A model generated the notes under the pieces. It was not told the DNA's origin. It ran no database searches and saw only the letters and a program-made list of their open reading frames with translations. Shown here one piece after another: positions 29,812-39,652 of a stretch of DNA of 64,000 nucleotides. The DNA comes from Pseudomonas panipatensis (GTDB lineage: Bacteria; Pseudomonadota; Gammaproteobacteria; Pseudomonadales; Pseudomonadaceae), in the NCBI RefSeq assembly GCF_900099785.1, contig NZ_FNDS01000010.1, positions 124,001 to 188,000 of the forward strand. The letters are read 5' to 3'. Made by a program: the position numbers and the translations under genes. How positions within the stretch are numbered: the stretch's first letter is position 1; each line of letters opens with the position of its first letter.

Positions 29812-30942
29812 CTACTGATCCGGCGGCGCATCGCTGCTCGGCAGCGGTAGCGCCTGACCGTCGCTCGGCACCTCGGGAGTGGCCGGCGGCGCGGCGTCCG
29901 CGGCCAGTCGTTGGTCGATCTGCGTGGACAGATACCAGACCCCCGCGAGGACACCGCCGTCGGGATCGCGCATCAACTTCAGCCAGGTCTCGTCGAACGC
30001 GGCGTTGAGGTTCTGCCGCAGCTGCGCTTCCACCTCCGCTCGCTGGTGCTCGCGGACCATGGCGCTGACGCTGGTGGCGCCCAGGGAAATCACCAGTCCG
30101 GCGACTCGCCCGACCGCCGCTGCCACCGCGCCGGCGGCACTGCGCGCGGTCACCTCGGTGACCAGTTTCTCGCTGGTGCGCCTGGCCACCTCCGAGACCC
30201 CCGATGCCGGCGCGGCAATACCCTTGCCGGCGGCGTCGTGCACCCGCGCCAACAGCGCCCCATAGGCCGGCAGGCGGGTCGGCGGATCGCTCTGCACGAG
30301 CTGATACAGCGAAGCGCGATAAGTCGCCGGCGGCGCCAGGTCGATGGCCGCTATCGCCTTGAGGCGCTCGTCGAACTGCGCCTGGGGAATGCCATAGCGC
30401 GGCGGGATGGCGCGCAACTGTGCGCCGAGCTGCTGCACGTAATAGCCGGTCGCCGCCGCCATCACCGCGCTGGGGTCGATCTGCTCGGCGACGGGGTCCA
30501 GCACACGGCGCTGGTACTGCTCCTGCATATAAGCAGTCAGGTGCTCCACCGCCGGCTCGGAACCGGCGGAGAACTTGTACCAGGCGACCTTGACCCCCAT
30601 CCATTGCTGGGTCCAGCCGCTGGTGAACCAGGGAATGAAGTCGTTATCGGTGCGCTGGTAGACCAGATCCATCCAACGCTCCATGGCCTCGCGCGCATAG
30701 TCCTCGGCCTTGCCCCTGGCCACTTGCGAGGCAGCGGCCATGTCGCGCTCGGCCTGCGCCCAGGTCGCCGGCGATACCTCCACCGCCGGCCCCGCGCCCC
30801 CTCGCCCGGAGGCGCACCCGCCGAGGGCCAGCAGCAGCCCGAGCAGCACCGCACGCAGCAATCCCACCACCCACGCCTGGCGGCACTGCGGCGCGTGCCC
30901 GCCCGCTTGCGGGCGGCCCGCCGCGCGGCTGATCACGCTCAT
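29812..30942 (-). CDS. Lipoprotein of unknown function
   Basis: About 376 residues. A basic N-terminal stretch leads into a hydrophobic segment ending in the lipobox LALGGC, so the mature protein is lipidated. The rest is mostly helical, with MERWMDLVYQRTDNDFIPWF and a Gly/Ala-rich segment (AAGAVAAAVGRVAGLVISLGA) that could insert in or lie on a membrane. Three in-frame starts exist (30972, 30957, 30942); 30942 has GGAG upstream. I do not recognise the family. It is divergent from the metal ATPase. Confidence 0.6.
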   Translation of the reverse strand: MSVISRAAGRPQAGGHAPQCRQAWVVGLLRAVLLGLLLALGGCASGRGGAGPAVEVSPATWAQAERDMAAASQVARGKAEDYAREAMERWMDLVYQRTDNDFIPWFTSGWTQQWMGVKVAWYKFSAGSEPAVEHLTAYMQEQYQRRVLDPVAEQIDPSAVMAAATGYYVQQLGAQLRAIPPRYGIPQAQFDERLKAIAAIDLAPPATYRASLYQLVQSDPPTRLPAYGALLARVHDAAGKGIAAPASGVSEVARRTSEKLVTEVTARSAAGAVAAAVGRVAGLVISLGATSVSAMVREHQRAEVEAQLRQNLNAAFDETWLKLMRDPDGGVLAGVWYLSTQIDQRLAADAAPPATPEVPSDGQALPLPSSDAPPDQ

Positions 30943-31189
30943 ACCGGCTCGCTCCATGGCCACTGCGGCCAACGCTTCACCCGACGGGGCGCCTCACCTG
31001 CCCGGCCCCGTCCCCCTGGCCAGGGGAAACGCCCAGGGGTTCTTGAAGTATAGGGCGCCCCACCCACGCCCCGGCGGCGGCTGGCCGGGCTGAGCACTTC
31101 CCACCCGTGGCGCGCGACGAGCGGCTACGCTTGCCCCACGGAGCCACTGTAGCGCTCGACAAACCGAACACCGTGGAGGGAGCAAGCGC

Positions 31190-33475
31190 ATGTCCAAAGG
31201 CTGGTTGGAATCCGCCTTGCTCGGTCTGACGCTGTTCACCCTGCTGGGTGGACTGCTCGCCCATGGCTGGGACGCTGCCGTGGCCGCCGATGCGCTCTGG
31301 ACAGGCGGCGCAGCCGCGGTGGCCTTGCTCCTCGGCGTGGAAATCGTCAGCCGGCTGTTGCGCCGCGAAGTCGGCGTGGACCTGATCGCGCTGCTCTCGA
31401 TCGTCGGCGCGGTGCTGCTCGGCCAGGCCCTGGTGGCGGCGGTGATCGCGCTGATGCTGGCCGGCGGGCGCACCCTGGAGTTCTATAGCGCGCGGCGTGC
31501 GCAGCGTGAACTGCGCCGCCTGATCGACCGCGCGCCGCGGGTCGCCTGGCGCTACCAGGGCGAGCGCCTGGAGCAGGTGCCGGTCGAGCAGGTCGCGGTG
31601 GGCGATCAACTGCTGCTGCGCCTGGGCGAAGTCGTGCCGGTGGACGGCGTCCTGCTGGACAGCGACGCCACCCTCGACGAGTCCGCGCTGAGCGGCGAAT
31701 CGCTGCCCGTCCACCGGCACGCCGGAGACACCTTGCGCAGCGGCGGCGTCAACGCCGGCGCGCCGTTCAAGCTGCGCGCCAGCCGCGTCGCGGCGCAAAG
31801 CACCTATGCCGGCATCGTGCGCATGGTCGAGGCCGCCAGTGGCAGCCGCGCGCCCTTCGTGCGCCTCGCCGACCGCTATGCGCTGGGCTTGATTCCCCTG
31901 ACCCTGGCGCTGGCCGGCCTCGCCTGGTTCTTCAGCGGCGATCCGTTGCGCGCGCTCGCCGTGCTGGTGGTGGCCACGCCCTGCCCGCTGATCCTCGCCG
32001 TGCCGGTGGCGATCATTTCCGGCATCTCGCGCTGCGCGCGGCGTGGCGTGCTGGTCAAGGATGGCGCCGTGCTGGAAGCGCTCGCCGGCGCGCAAGTGCT
32101 GTTCCTCGACAAGACCGGCACCCTGACCAGCGGCCGCGCCAGCGTGCTCACCGTGGAGAGCGCCGGCGCCTACTCCCGCGAGCGCCTGCTCTACCTGGCG
32201 GCGTCGCTGGCGCAGGCCTCGCCGCACTCGATCGCCCTCGCTGCCGTCGCCGCCGCGCACAAGGCCGGCCTGACGCTGGCTCTGCCGCAGGACGTCGAGG
32301 AGCAGCCGGGTGCCGGCCTGAAAGGCCGGGTCGATGGCCACCTGGTGCTGTTCGGCAGCCACGGCTACGTGCTGCGCGCGGTCAGCGCACAGCACTGGAG
32401 CGAGCAAGCCCTGCGGCGCATGGACTACCAGGTGGTCGGCGGCAGCTTCATCGCGGTGGACGGCGAAATGGCCGGCGCCCTGCTGTTCGCCGACCGCCTG
32501 CGCCTGGAGTCGCCCCACGCGCTGCGCCAACTGCGCCAGAGCGGCATCCGGCGCATCGTCATGCTCACCGGCGACCGCGCGGAAACCGCGCAGGTGATCG
32601 GCACCGCCGCCGGCGTCGACGAGGTGCGCGCCGCCCTCGATCCCGCCGGCAAGGTGGCCGCCGTCAGCGCCGGCCGCGCCGACGGCATCACCCTGATGGT
32701 CGGCGACGGCATCAACGACGCCCCGGCCCTGGCCGCCGCCGACGTCGGCATCGCCCTGGGCGCCAGCGGTGCCTCGGCATCGTCGGAGGCAGCCGGCGTG
32801 GTGCTACTGGTGGATCGCCTGGACCGGGTCGCCGAGGCCCTGCGCATCGCCCGGCGTTCGCGGCGGATCGCGCAGCAAGGGGTGATCGCCGGCATGGGCC
32901 TGTCGTTGCTGGCCATGCTGGTCGCGGCCTTCGGCTACCTGCCGCCGCTGGCCGGCGCCATCCTCCAGGAAGTCATCGACGTGGCGGTCATCTTCAATGC
33001 CCTGCGCGCCCTCGGCGGCGGCCTGCGCGCGGACCGCGCCATCGCCCTGGGCGGCGACAGCGTCGATCGCCTGCGCCATGAACACGACGACCTGGCGCCG
33101 CTGCTGGAGCGGGTCCACGACCTGGCCACGCGAATCGCCAGCCTCAGCGCCGAGCAGACGCGGCAGCAACTGGCCGGGTTGGTCAGCGACCTGCGCGAGC
33201 ACCTGCTGCCCCATGAGCGCAACGACGAAGACCAGCTCTACCCGCAACTGGCCACTCACCTGCGCGGCGATGACCCGCTCTCGGCGATGAGCCATACCCA
33301 CCGCGAAATCTTCCGCCTGGTGCACCTGCTGGAGCGCATCAGCGCCGACCTCGACAAGCGGGTCAAGGCGATCTCGCCGCAGGAACTCCAGCAACTGCTG
33401 CTGCAACTGGATACCGTCCTCGAACTGCACTTCGCCCAGGAAGACGAGCTGTACCACAACCTCGACGAGCGCTGA
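31190..33475 (+). CDS. P1B-5-type metal-transporting ATPase with C-terminal hemerythrin domain
   Basis: A 761-residue P-type ATPase. It carries the transmembrane motif TPCPLILAVP (Thr263-Cys265-Pro266), diagnostic of the P1B-5 group, the phosphorylated Asp307 in DKTGTLT, and GDGINDAPALAAADVGIALG. After the last helices, residues about 625-760 form a hemerythrin-like bundle with ligand candidates His630/632, His675-Glu676, His702/704 and His747 with Glu751. Characterised P1B-5 proteins such as Nia of Sinorhizobium export Ni2+ and Fe2+, so that is the best guess here. The N-terminus has no Cys-rich metal-binding domain, and the usual HP dipeptide region reads SPHS. Confidence 0.85.
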   Translation: MSKGWLESALLGLTLFTLLGGLLAHGWDAAVAADALWTGGAAAVALLLGVEIVSRLLRREVGVDLIALLSIVGAVLLGQALVAAVIALMLAGGRTLEFYSARRAQRELRRLIDRAPRVAWRYQGERLEQVPVEQVAVGDQLLLRLGEVVPVDGVLLDSDATLDESALSGESLPVHRHAGDTLRSGGVNAGAPFKLRASRVAAQSTYAGIVRMVEAASGSRAPFVRLADRYALGLIPLTLALAGLAWFFSGDPLRALAVLVVATPCPLILAVPVAIISGISRCARRGVLVKDGAVLEALAGAQVLFLDKTGTLTSGRASVLTVESAGAYSRERLLYLAASLAQASPHSIALAAVAAAHKAGLTLALPQDVEEQPGAGLKGRVDGHLVLFGSHGYVLRAVSAQHWSEQALRRMDYQVVGGSFIAVDGEMAGALLFADRLRLESPHALRQLRQSGIRRIVMLTGDRAETAQVIGTAAGVDEVRAALDPAGKVAAVSAGRADGITLMVGDGINDAPALAAADVGIALGASGASASSEAAGVVLLVDRLDRVAEALRIARRSRRIAQQGVIAGMGLSLLAMLVAAFGYLPPLAGAILQEVIDVAVIFNALRALGGGLRADRAIALGGDSVDRLRHEHDDLAPLLERVHDLATRIASLSAEQTRQQLAGLVSDLREHLLPHERNDEDQLYPQLATHLRGDDPLSAMSHTHREIFRLVHLLERISADLDKRVKAISPQELQQLLLQLDTVLELHFAQEDELYHNLDER

Positions 33476-33577
33476 GGCCGGCAGCGGATGGCCGGTCGTG
33501 GGGCGCGCGCAGCGATCGGCTAGGCTCAAGGATGCCGAGACCAAACGTCCGCTGGCTCGCCGCCTGGGAGCACGTCA

Positions 33578-33769
33578 ATGCGCAGACACTTGATTCCGCC
33601 GATCCTGCTCGCCGCCTGTATCGCCATCGGCGGTTCGTCATGCCATGACTACGGCAGCGACAGCGGCAAGCAGCCGCCCGCAGCCGACAATCCCCGCTCC
33701 GGCTACCAGATGGTGCCCTCGCAACAGATTCAACCGCGCGTTCAGTCGCTGCCGATGCCAGGCCGCTAG
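33578..33769 (+). CDS. Small secreted or lipoprotein-like peptide
   Basis: 63 residues: a basic start (MRRHLIPP), a hydrophobic core and IGGSSC, a weak lipobox, then a short hydrophilic Pro/Gln-rich tail. GGGAG upstream supports translation. It lies between the metal ATPase and the convergent SulP gene. I do not recognise a family. Confidence 0.5.
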   Translation: MRRHLIPPILLAACIAIGGSSCHDYGSDSGKQPPAADNPRSGYQMVPSQQIQPRVQSLPMPGR

Positions 33770-33778
33770 CCCAGCCGC

Positions 33779-35524
33779 TCAGGGCTTCCAGTCCACCCGG
33801 TGATCGGCCAGGTAGGCATCCACCGCCGCGCCCACGGTGGGCTGGAAGATGCGCTCACCCAAGAGTTCCAGCAGCTCGAAGCGGATCAGCTTGTCCTTGA
33901 CCGGGTCCTTCATCTCGGCGAAATGCAGCTCGATGCCCCGTTCGCGCAGGGTGCCGCTGAGGTCGCCGAGCATGTCGGCGGAGGTGATATCGATGCTGGT
34001 CACCGGCTCGGCGGCCACCACCACGCGGCGGACCGCCGTCGGCGATGCCTCGACCGCCTGCAGGATGCGCGCCTGGAACAGCTCGGCGTTGGCGAAGAAC
34101 AGCGGCGCGTCCCAGCGGAACAGCACCAGGCCGGGAACCTGCCGCGCCTGCGGGTAGCGCTCCAGGTCATGGTAGCCACGCACCCCGTCGACCCGCCCGA
34201 GGATGGCGAAGTGCGGGCGCCAGCCATCCCAGAGGAATTCGATCACCGAGATCACCACCGCCAGGCCGATGCCGGGTATGGCGCCGAACACCGCGACCCC
34301 GACGAAGCAACAGATCGACAGCCAGAACTCCCACTGCTGCAGGCGGAAAATCCGCATCAGGTCGGTGAACTCGAACAGGCCGATGGCCGCCGCGATGACC
34401 ACCGCCGCCAGCGCGCTGGTGGGCAGGTAGCGCATCAGGTTGGGCGCGACCAGCAACAGCAGCGCCACCGCCAGGGCGCCGATCACCCCGGTCAACTGGG
34501 TCTTCGCGCCGGCCGCCTCGGCCACTGGCGTGCGCGAAGAACTGCTGCTGATGGGAAAGCCCTGGAACAGCCCGGCGGCGAGGTTGGCCGCCCCCAGGCC
34601 GAGCATTTCCTGGTTGGGATCGACGCTGCTGCGGGTTCGCGCGGCATAGCTGCGCGACAGCACGCTGGTATCGGCGAAGGACACCAGGGCCACGGCGCAG
34701 CCGCCGAGCACGACCTGGGTCAGGTCGACGTCGCTGAGCCATGGCAGCGCGAAGTGCGGCAAGCCCTGGGGCAACTCACCCAGTACCTTGACCCCGACGC
34801 TGGCCAGATCGAAGGCGCTCACCGCCAGGGTCGCCAGAATCACCGCGATGAGAATTCCCGGCAGGCGCTTGAAGGGTTTCAGCAGCAGGATCAGCGCCAG
34901 GCTGCCGCCACCGACGGCGACGCTGTAGCCGTTGGCCTGGCCGGCGAGGATCGCCTGCGCCAGGTGCCAGAGATCGCGCAGCGGACCGCGGCTGTCGAGG
35001 GAGATGCCGAACAGCTTGGGCAACTGGCTGATCAGCACGGTGAAGGCGATGCCGTTCATGTAGCCATAGCGGATCGGCTTGGACAGCAACTCGGTGATGA
35101 AGCCCAGGCGCAGCAGGCCGGCGAGCAGGCAGACGATGCCGGAGACCACCGCCATCATGCTGGCCAGGGCGATGGCCCGCGCCGGATCGGCGGCGCCCGC
35201 CTGCACCACCACCGCGAGGATCGGCGCGGCCAGCGCCGAATCCGGCCCCAGCACCAGAATCCGGCTGGGGCCGAACAGCGCATAGGCGAGCAACGGCACA
35301 ATGGTCGCGTACAGGCCATAGATGCCGGGCACGCCCGAGGCCTCGGCATAGGCGATGCCGACCGGCACCAGCATGGTGGTCAGCACCAGGCCGGCGGCCA
35401 GGTCGTTGGGCAGCCAGGCCAGGCGGTAGCGCTTGAGCATCAGCAGGCCCGGCAGCCAGCGCAGCCATCCCGCCGCGTTCGGCGCCGCTGAGGCGGGGTC
35501 GGACCTATCGCTGCTGGGTTGCAT
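33779..35524 (-). CDS. SulP family anion transporter with STAS domain
   Basis: A 581-residue permease: an N-terminal SulP membrane domain with LVLTTMLVPVGIAYAEASGVPGIYGLYA and SDVDLTQVVLGGCAVALVSFADTSVLS, and a C-terminal cytoplasmic STAS domain (about 450-560). Substrates in the family include sulfate, bicarbonate and C4-dicarboxylates, and the sequence does not decide between them. GAGGAGGG precedes the ATG. No carbonic anhydrase gene is adjacent. Confidence 0.9.
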   Translation of the reverse strand: MQPSSDRSDPASAAPNAAGWLRWLPGLLMLKRYRLAWLPNDLAAGLVLTTMLVPVGIAYAEASGVPGIYGLYATIVPLLAYALFGPSRILVLGPDSALAAPILAVVVQAGAADPARAIALASMMAVVSGIVCLLAGLLRLGFITELLSKPIRYGYMNGIAFTVLISQLPKLFGISLDSRGPLRDLWHLAQAILAGQANGYSVAVGGGSLALILLLKPFKRLPGILIAVILATLAVSAFDLASVGVKVLGELPQGLPHFALPWLSDVDLTQVVLGGCAVALVSFADTSVLSRSYAARTRSSVDPNQEMLGLGAANLAAGLFQGFPISSSSSRTPVAEAAGAKTQLTGVIGALAVALLLLVAPNLMRYLPTSALAAVVIAAAIGLFEFTDLMRIFRLQQWEFWLSICCFVGVAVFGAIPGIGLAVVISVIEFLWDGWRPHFAILGRVDGVRGYHDLERYPQARQVPGLVLFRWDAPLFFANAELFQARILQAVEASPTAVRRVVVAAEPVTSIDITSADMLGDLSGTLRERGIELHFAEMKDPVKDKLIRFELLELLGERIFQPTVGAAVDAYLADHRVDWKP

Positions 35525-35647
35525 GCTGCCCTCCTCGTTCCCGGCACGCCCTGCGTCCTGGACGCGGGGCGGCGCTAGCCATGGCGGCGGCTGCCGGCGG
35601 CGCGCGGTCGAGGGACGCGAGGCGCGCCACGGCTCGGCGGCCGCTGG

Positions 35648-36478
35648 CTAGAAATGCTCCTCGACCATCTTGTACGGATAGGGCGCCGCCTGGTAGCGGC
35701 CGATGCCGCCGCGCTTGGGCAGCTTGATGTCCTGGTCCTTGGTGAGGTCTTCGTAGGGAATCTGCCTGAGCAGATGGCTGATGATGTTCAGGCGCACCCG
35801 CCGCTTGTCCTCGGAGCGGGCCATGAACCAGGGCGCCCAGGGCGTGTCGGTGGCGGCGAACATATCGTCGCGCGCGCGGGTGTACTCGTCCCAGCGGCTG
35901 AACGACTTCAGGTCCATCGGCGAGAGCTTCCAGATTTTGCGCCCGTCGTTGATGCGGTCTTCCAGGCGCCGCCGCTGTTCCTCCGGGCTGACCTCCAGCC
36001 AGTACTTGATCAGGATGATCCCGGAGTCGACCATCATGCGCTCGAACAGCGGCGCGACACTGAGGAACTTCAGCGCCTGTTCCTCGCTACAGAAGCCCAT
36101 GACCCGCTCGACACCGGCGCGGTTGTACCAGCTACGGTCGAAGATCACCACTTCCCCGGCCGCCGGCATATGCGCCAGGTAGCGTTGCGCATAGATCTGC
36201 GTTTTCTCCCGCTCGGTCGGCGCCGGCAGCGCGACGACACGGAACACCCGCGGGCTGACGCGCTCGCAGAGCGCCTTGATGGTGCCGCCCTTGCCCGCCC
36301 CGTCGCGGCCCTCGAAGATGACGCAGACCTTCAACCCCTGTCGCACCACCCACTGCTGCAACTTGACCAGCTCCACGTGCAGCCGTTTGAGTTCCTGCTC
36401 GTAGGTCCGTCGATCGAGCCGGCCGGCTGCCTCCGAACCCTTGCCGTGCTTGTCCTTCTTCTTCGCCCCCTTGGCCAT
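35648..36478 (-). CDS. ppk2: Polyphosphate kinase 2 (PPK2 family)
   Basis: A 276-residue single-domain PPK2 with Walker A FEGRDGAGKGGTIKALCE, lid/Walker B VIFDRSWYNRAGVERVMGF and the C-terminal WFMARSEDKRRVRLNIISHLL. These enzymes use polyphosphate to phosphorylate nucleoside di- or monophosphates; class is not safely decided by eye. The lysine-rich N-terminus (MAKGAKKKDKHGKG) starts at the ATG at 36478, which has AGGGGGAA upstream; the open frame beyond it is not coding. It is divergent from the DUF2252 gene. Confidence 0.9.
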   Translation of the reverse strand: MAKGAKKKDKHGKGSEAAGRLDRRTYEQELKRLHVELVKLQQWVVRQGLKVCVIFEGRDGAGKGGTIKALCERVSPRVFRVVALPAPTEREKTQIYAQRYLAHMPAAGEVVIFDRSWYNRAGVERVMGFCSEEQALKFLSVAPLFERMMVDSGIILIKYWLEVSPEEQRRRLEDRINDGRKIWKLSPMDLKSFSRWDEYTRARDDMFAATDTPWAPWFMARSEDKRRVRLNIISHLLRQIPYEDLTKDQDIKLPKRGGIGRYQAAPYPYKMVEEHF

Positions 36479-36839
36479 CGGATTCCCCCTGCCCTGCCTG
36501 CATGCGATCGGCGCTCGGCGCCCCTCTACAGACGATAGCCAGCCTTGGCGGAATTGCAGGCCGCGCAGGATGGGCGCGTTTGATCTACAACAAAGAATGC
36601 CGACGCGCTTATGCCCAATGTGCCATCTGCCAGGCCGCGCTACGCCGGGCGAACGCCCGTGGCAGGGCATTTGCGTAGCGGCGAGGGTCGGGCCGGCGCC
36701 GCGCACCGGTGTCCTGCACCAGCGTGCGGAAAGTACCGAGAGCCGCTTTCATTGTGGGAACGGGACGGCAATTTCAACGGCGACGGCGAACGATCCCCGG
36801 ATGGGGCGGACGCTGTGCGACAGCGATGAAGAGGCGATC
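36479..36839. other. Divergent intergenic region ppk2 / DUF2252 gene
   Basis: 361 bp carrying the promoters of both genes. Open frames cross it on both strands, but none has a ribosome site or recognisable motif. I see no repeat or clear operator. Confidence 0.6.
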
Positions 36840-38249
36840 ATGGCAACCGGAAAGAAGACCAGCGGCAAGCACAAGGCAACCAAGGCCGCCAAGGCAGAGC
36901 CGGTGTTCCGCTCCCGCGAAGAGCGCATCGAAGCCGGTCGGCAGTTGCGGGAAAAGGTGCCGCGGGAAAGCCACGCGATCTGGAAGTCGCCGGGCAAGAG
37001 CCGCGACCCCATCGCCATCCTGGAAAAATCCAACAAGGACCGGCTCAAGGAACTGGTGCCGATCCGCTACGGGCGCATGCTGCGCAGCCCGTTCACCTTT
37101 TTCCGCGGCTCGGCGGCGCTGATGGCCTGCGACCTGGCCAGCACGCCGCATATCGGCGTTCGCGTGCAGGCCTGCGGCGACTGTCACCTGCTGAACTTCG
37201 GGCTGTTCGCCACCCCGGAACGCAACCTGGTGTTCGACCTCAACGATTTCGACGAAACCCTCCCCGCGCCCTGGGAATGGGACATCAAGCGCCTCGCCGC
37301 GAGCTTCGCGGTGGCCGCCTACGACAATCGCCTCAGCGACGCGCAGGCACGCGCGGCGGCGATCGCTTGCGTCCGCAGCTATCGGGAGAACCTGCGCGAA
37401 TACTCGAAGATGAATCCGCTGGAAGTCTGGTACTCGCGGCTGGATGCGCAGACGCTGATCGAGAACGCGCCCGATGAGAAGGTGAAAAAGTATCGCCAGC
37501 AGTTCGCCGACAGGGCCCGCGAGCGGGTGGTCGAGAATGTCTTCCCGAAGATCGCCAGCCACGTCGCCGGGCACCCGCGCATCGTCGACCAGCCGCCGGT
37601 GCTCTATCACGTTTCCGATCCGCATTTCATGGAGAAGATCCAGGAAGGCATCGACGCCTACCGTGAGACGCTCTCCGATGAGCGCCGTGTGCTGCTCGAC
37701 CGCTATCGCCTGGTGGACGCCGCGCTGAAGGTGGTCGGGATCGGCAGCGTTGGCACGCGCTGCTTGATCGCGTTGATGTTCTCCGAAGAAAACCACCCGC
37801 TGATTCTGCAGATCAAGGAATCCTGCCGCTCGGTGCTCGCTCCCTACGCGGGCAAGAGCCGCTATGCCAACCAGGGCCAGCGCGTGGTCATGGGCCAACG
37901 GCTGATGCAATCCTCCAGCGATATCTTCCTCGGCTGGGCGCGCGGTCGCTCGGGACGCGACTTTTTCGTCCGCCAGTTGCGCGACATGAAGCTCTCCATC
38001 CCCATCGAGAGCGTGACCCTGGCCCAGTTCAAACGCTACGGCGCGATGTGTGGCCAGACCCTGGCCCGCGCCCATGCCAAGTCCGGCGATGCCGCCACCA
38101 TCAGCGGCTACCTGGGCAAGGGGGATGCCTTCGACGAGGCGCTGGGCGACTTCGCCATCGCCTATGCCAGGCAGACCGTGCGCGACCACGCGGCGCTGGT
38201 GAAGGCGGTCAGATCCGGGCACCTGGAGGCGCTCATCGAAGAGGAATAG
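36840..38249 (+). CDS. DUF2252 family protein
   Basis: A 469-residue protein with a lysine-rich N-terminus and the DUF2252 core: PFTFFRGSAALMACDLA, VQACGDCHLLNFGLFATPERNLVFDLNDFDETLPAPWEWDIKRLAAS, and VGIGSVGTRCLIALM. The GD-HxxNFG and DxNDFDET segments resemble catalytic and metal-binding parts of the protein-kinase/aminoglycoside phosphotransferase fold, so a phosphotransferase role is possible but unproven. GAAGAGG precedes the ATG at 36840. A lipoprotein gene follows after 81 bp. Confidence 0.85.
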   Translation: MATGKKTSGKHKATKAAKAEPVFRSREERIEAGRQLREKVPRESHAIWKSPGKSRDPIAILEKSNKDRLKELVPIRYGRMLRSPFTFFRGSAALMACDLASTPHIGVRVQACGDCHLLNFGLFATPERNLVFDLNDFDETLPAPWEWDIKRLAASFAVAAYDNRLSDAQARAAAIACVRSYRENLREYSKMNPLEVWYSRLDAQTLIENAPDEKVKKYRQQFADRARERVVENVFPKIASHVAGHPRIVDQPPVLYHVSDPHFMEKIQEGIDAYRETLSDERRVLLDRYRLVDAALKVVGIGSVGTRCLIALMFSEENHPLILQIKESCRSVLAPYAGKSRYANQGQRVVMGQRLMQSSSDIFLGWARGRSGRDFFVRQLRDMKLSIPIESVTLAQFKRYGAMCGQTLARAHAKSGDAATISGYLGKGDAFDEALGDFAIAYARQTVRDHAALVKAVRSGHLEALIEEE

Positions 38250-38330
38250 CCGCCCCCATGAGGATCGGGGATGGACAAGCGCATCCCATCGATGCCTGAC
38301 TTTCAGTCGATGACGCTAAGGAAGCGGATC

Positions 38331-39419
38331 ATGCCCTTCATCGCCCCCCGGCGCTGCCTGCAACTGGCCGTCCTGGCCGCAGCGGTGAGCGTTTCCGGCT
38401 GCAGCCACATCGGTCCCGATACCGTGACCGTGGACCGCTTCGACTACAGCTCGACGATCGCCGAGTCGTGGAAGGAGCAACTGCTGCTGAACATCGTCAA
38501 GCTGCGCTATATGGACCTGCCGGTGTTCATCGACGTCTCCTCGATCGTCGCCGGCTACTCGCTGGAAACCGCCGGCAGCCTGGCCGGGCAGATTTCCTCG
38601 GCCGATGCCATACAAGGCAACAGCGTGCTGCTGGGCGCCAGCGGCAAATACACCGACCGCCCGACCATCACCTATGTGCCGCTGACCGGACAGAAATTCC
38701 TTGCCGGGCTGCTCACACCGATCGATCCGAAAAACATCTTCTCCATGCTGCAGTCGGGTTATGCGGCGGACTTCGTCCTCGGCCTGACCGTCGATGCGCT
38801 CAACGGGGTGCGCAATCGCTCGGCGGTGGCCGGCATCGTCCGCGAGGCCGACCCCGAGTTCATCCGCGCCCTGCAACTGCTGCGGGAAATCCAGGCCGCC
38901 GGCGCCGTGGGCATGCGCGTGGAGACCGACAAGGACAAGGGCAAGACCGCCGTGCTCTTCATGCGCAGCAACGACATCCAGCCGGAGATTCTGCTCAAGC
39001 AGAAAGAGGTGCGCCGCCTGCTGCATCTACCGGAGGGGCGCCAGCAGTTCGTGCTGCGCTATTCGCCGGTGCGCGGCGACGACAACGAGCTGGCGGTCAG
39101 CAGTCGCTCGATGCTGCAGATCATGACGGCCTACTCCAGCTTCGTCGACATCCCCGCCGAGCACCTCGAAGACCACAGTGCCTTGCCGTCCTTGAAGAAC
39201 GGTGACATCGACAGACCGGAAACACGCATCCTCATCCGCAGCGGCAAGACCAAGCCCAAGCACGCCTACACCGCGGTGTATTACCGCGACTACTGGTTCT
39301 GGATCGACGACAGCAACCTGGCAGCCAAGCGTGCGCTCAGCGCGGCGATTTTCTTCTTCACCCTGGCGGAAACCGGAGACAACGAAAAGCTGCCGCTGAT
39401 CACCATTCCCGCGCAGTAG
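38331..39419 (+). CDS. Lipoprotein of unknown function
   Basis: A 362-residue exported protein with a basic N-terminus, hydrophobic core and lipobox VSGC-S. The mature part has a conserved-looking block near the N-terminus (SWKEQLLLNIVKLRYMDLPVFIDVSSIVAGYSLE) and a C-terminal stretch YRDYWFWIDDSNLAAKRALSAAIFFFTLAE. Small hypothetical lipoproteins with this pattern occur in Proteobacteria, but I know no function. AAGGAAG precedes the ATG at 38331. It is probably coexpressed with the DUF2252 gene. Confidence 0.7.
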   Translation: MPFIAPRRCLQLAVLAAAVSVSGCSHIGPDTVTVDRFDYSSTIAESWKEQLLLNIVKLRYMDLPVFIDVSSIVAGYSLETAGSLAGQISSADAIQGNSVLLGASGKYTDRPTITYVPLTGQKFLAGLLTPIDPKNIFSMLQSGYAADFVLGLTVDALNGVRNRSAVAGIVREADPEFIRALQLLREIQAAGAVGMRVETDKDKGKTAVLFMRSNDIQPEILLKQKEVRRLLHLPEGRQQFVLRYSPVRGDDNELAVSSRSMLQIMTAYSSFVDIPAEHLEDHSALPSLKNGDIDRPETRILIRSGKTKPKHAYTAVYYRDYWFWIDDSNLAAKRALSAAIFFFTLAETGDNEKLPLITIPAQ

Positions 39420-39588
39420 TCCGGCGCACGGAACGCCGGCGGCGCCACCGGGCGGAAACCGGCGCGGCCGCACTCAAGCCAGCGACCGCTTGACGCACCC
39501 GCGCGCCGGCGCCCCCAGCGCGACGTCGACCTGCGCCTCGGGTGCCACCTACCGTTCATAACTTTGTGCCAATAAACCTACACAAGTC

Positions 39589-39603
39589 ATGGCTTTAAGC
39601 CAT
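39589..39603. promoter_or_regulatory. ATGGCTT-T-AAGCCAT palindrome upstream of a GGDEF-EAL gene
   Basis: Palindrome of 7-bp arms around one base in an AT-rich stretch, 50 bp before the next start and just upstream of TATAGA (39611-39616), a possible -10. A candidate operator; the regulator is unknown. Confidence 0.4.
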
Positions 39604-39652
39604 ACTGCCCTATAGATTGGATTCGCCCGCGGCTGATCTCACCGGCCTTTGG

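Noticed and set aside
33800..35491. 563-codon plus-strand frame
   Set aside because: Antisense to the SulP transporter; rich in Gln/Arg/His/Gly with no hydrophobic or catalytic pattern.
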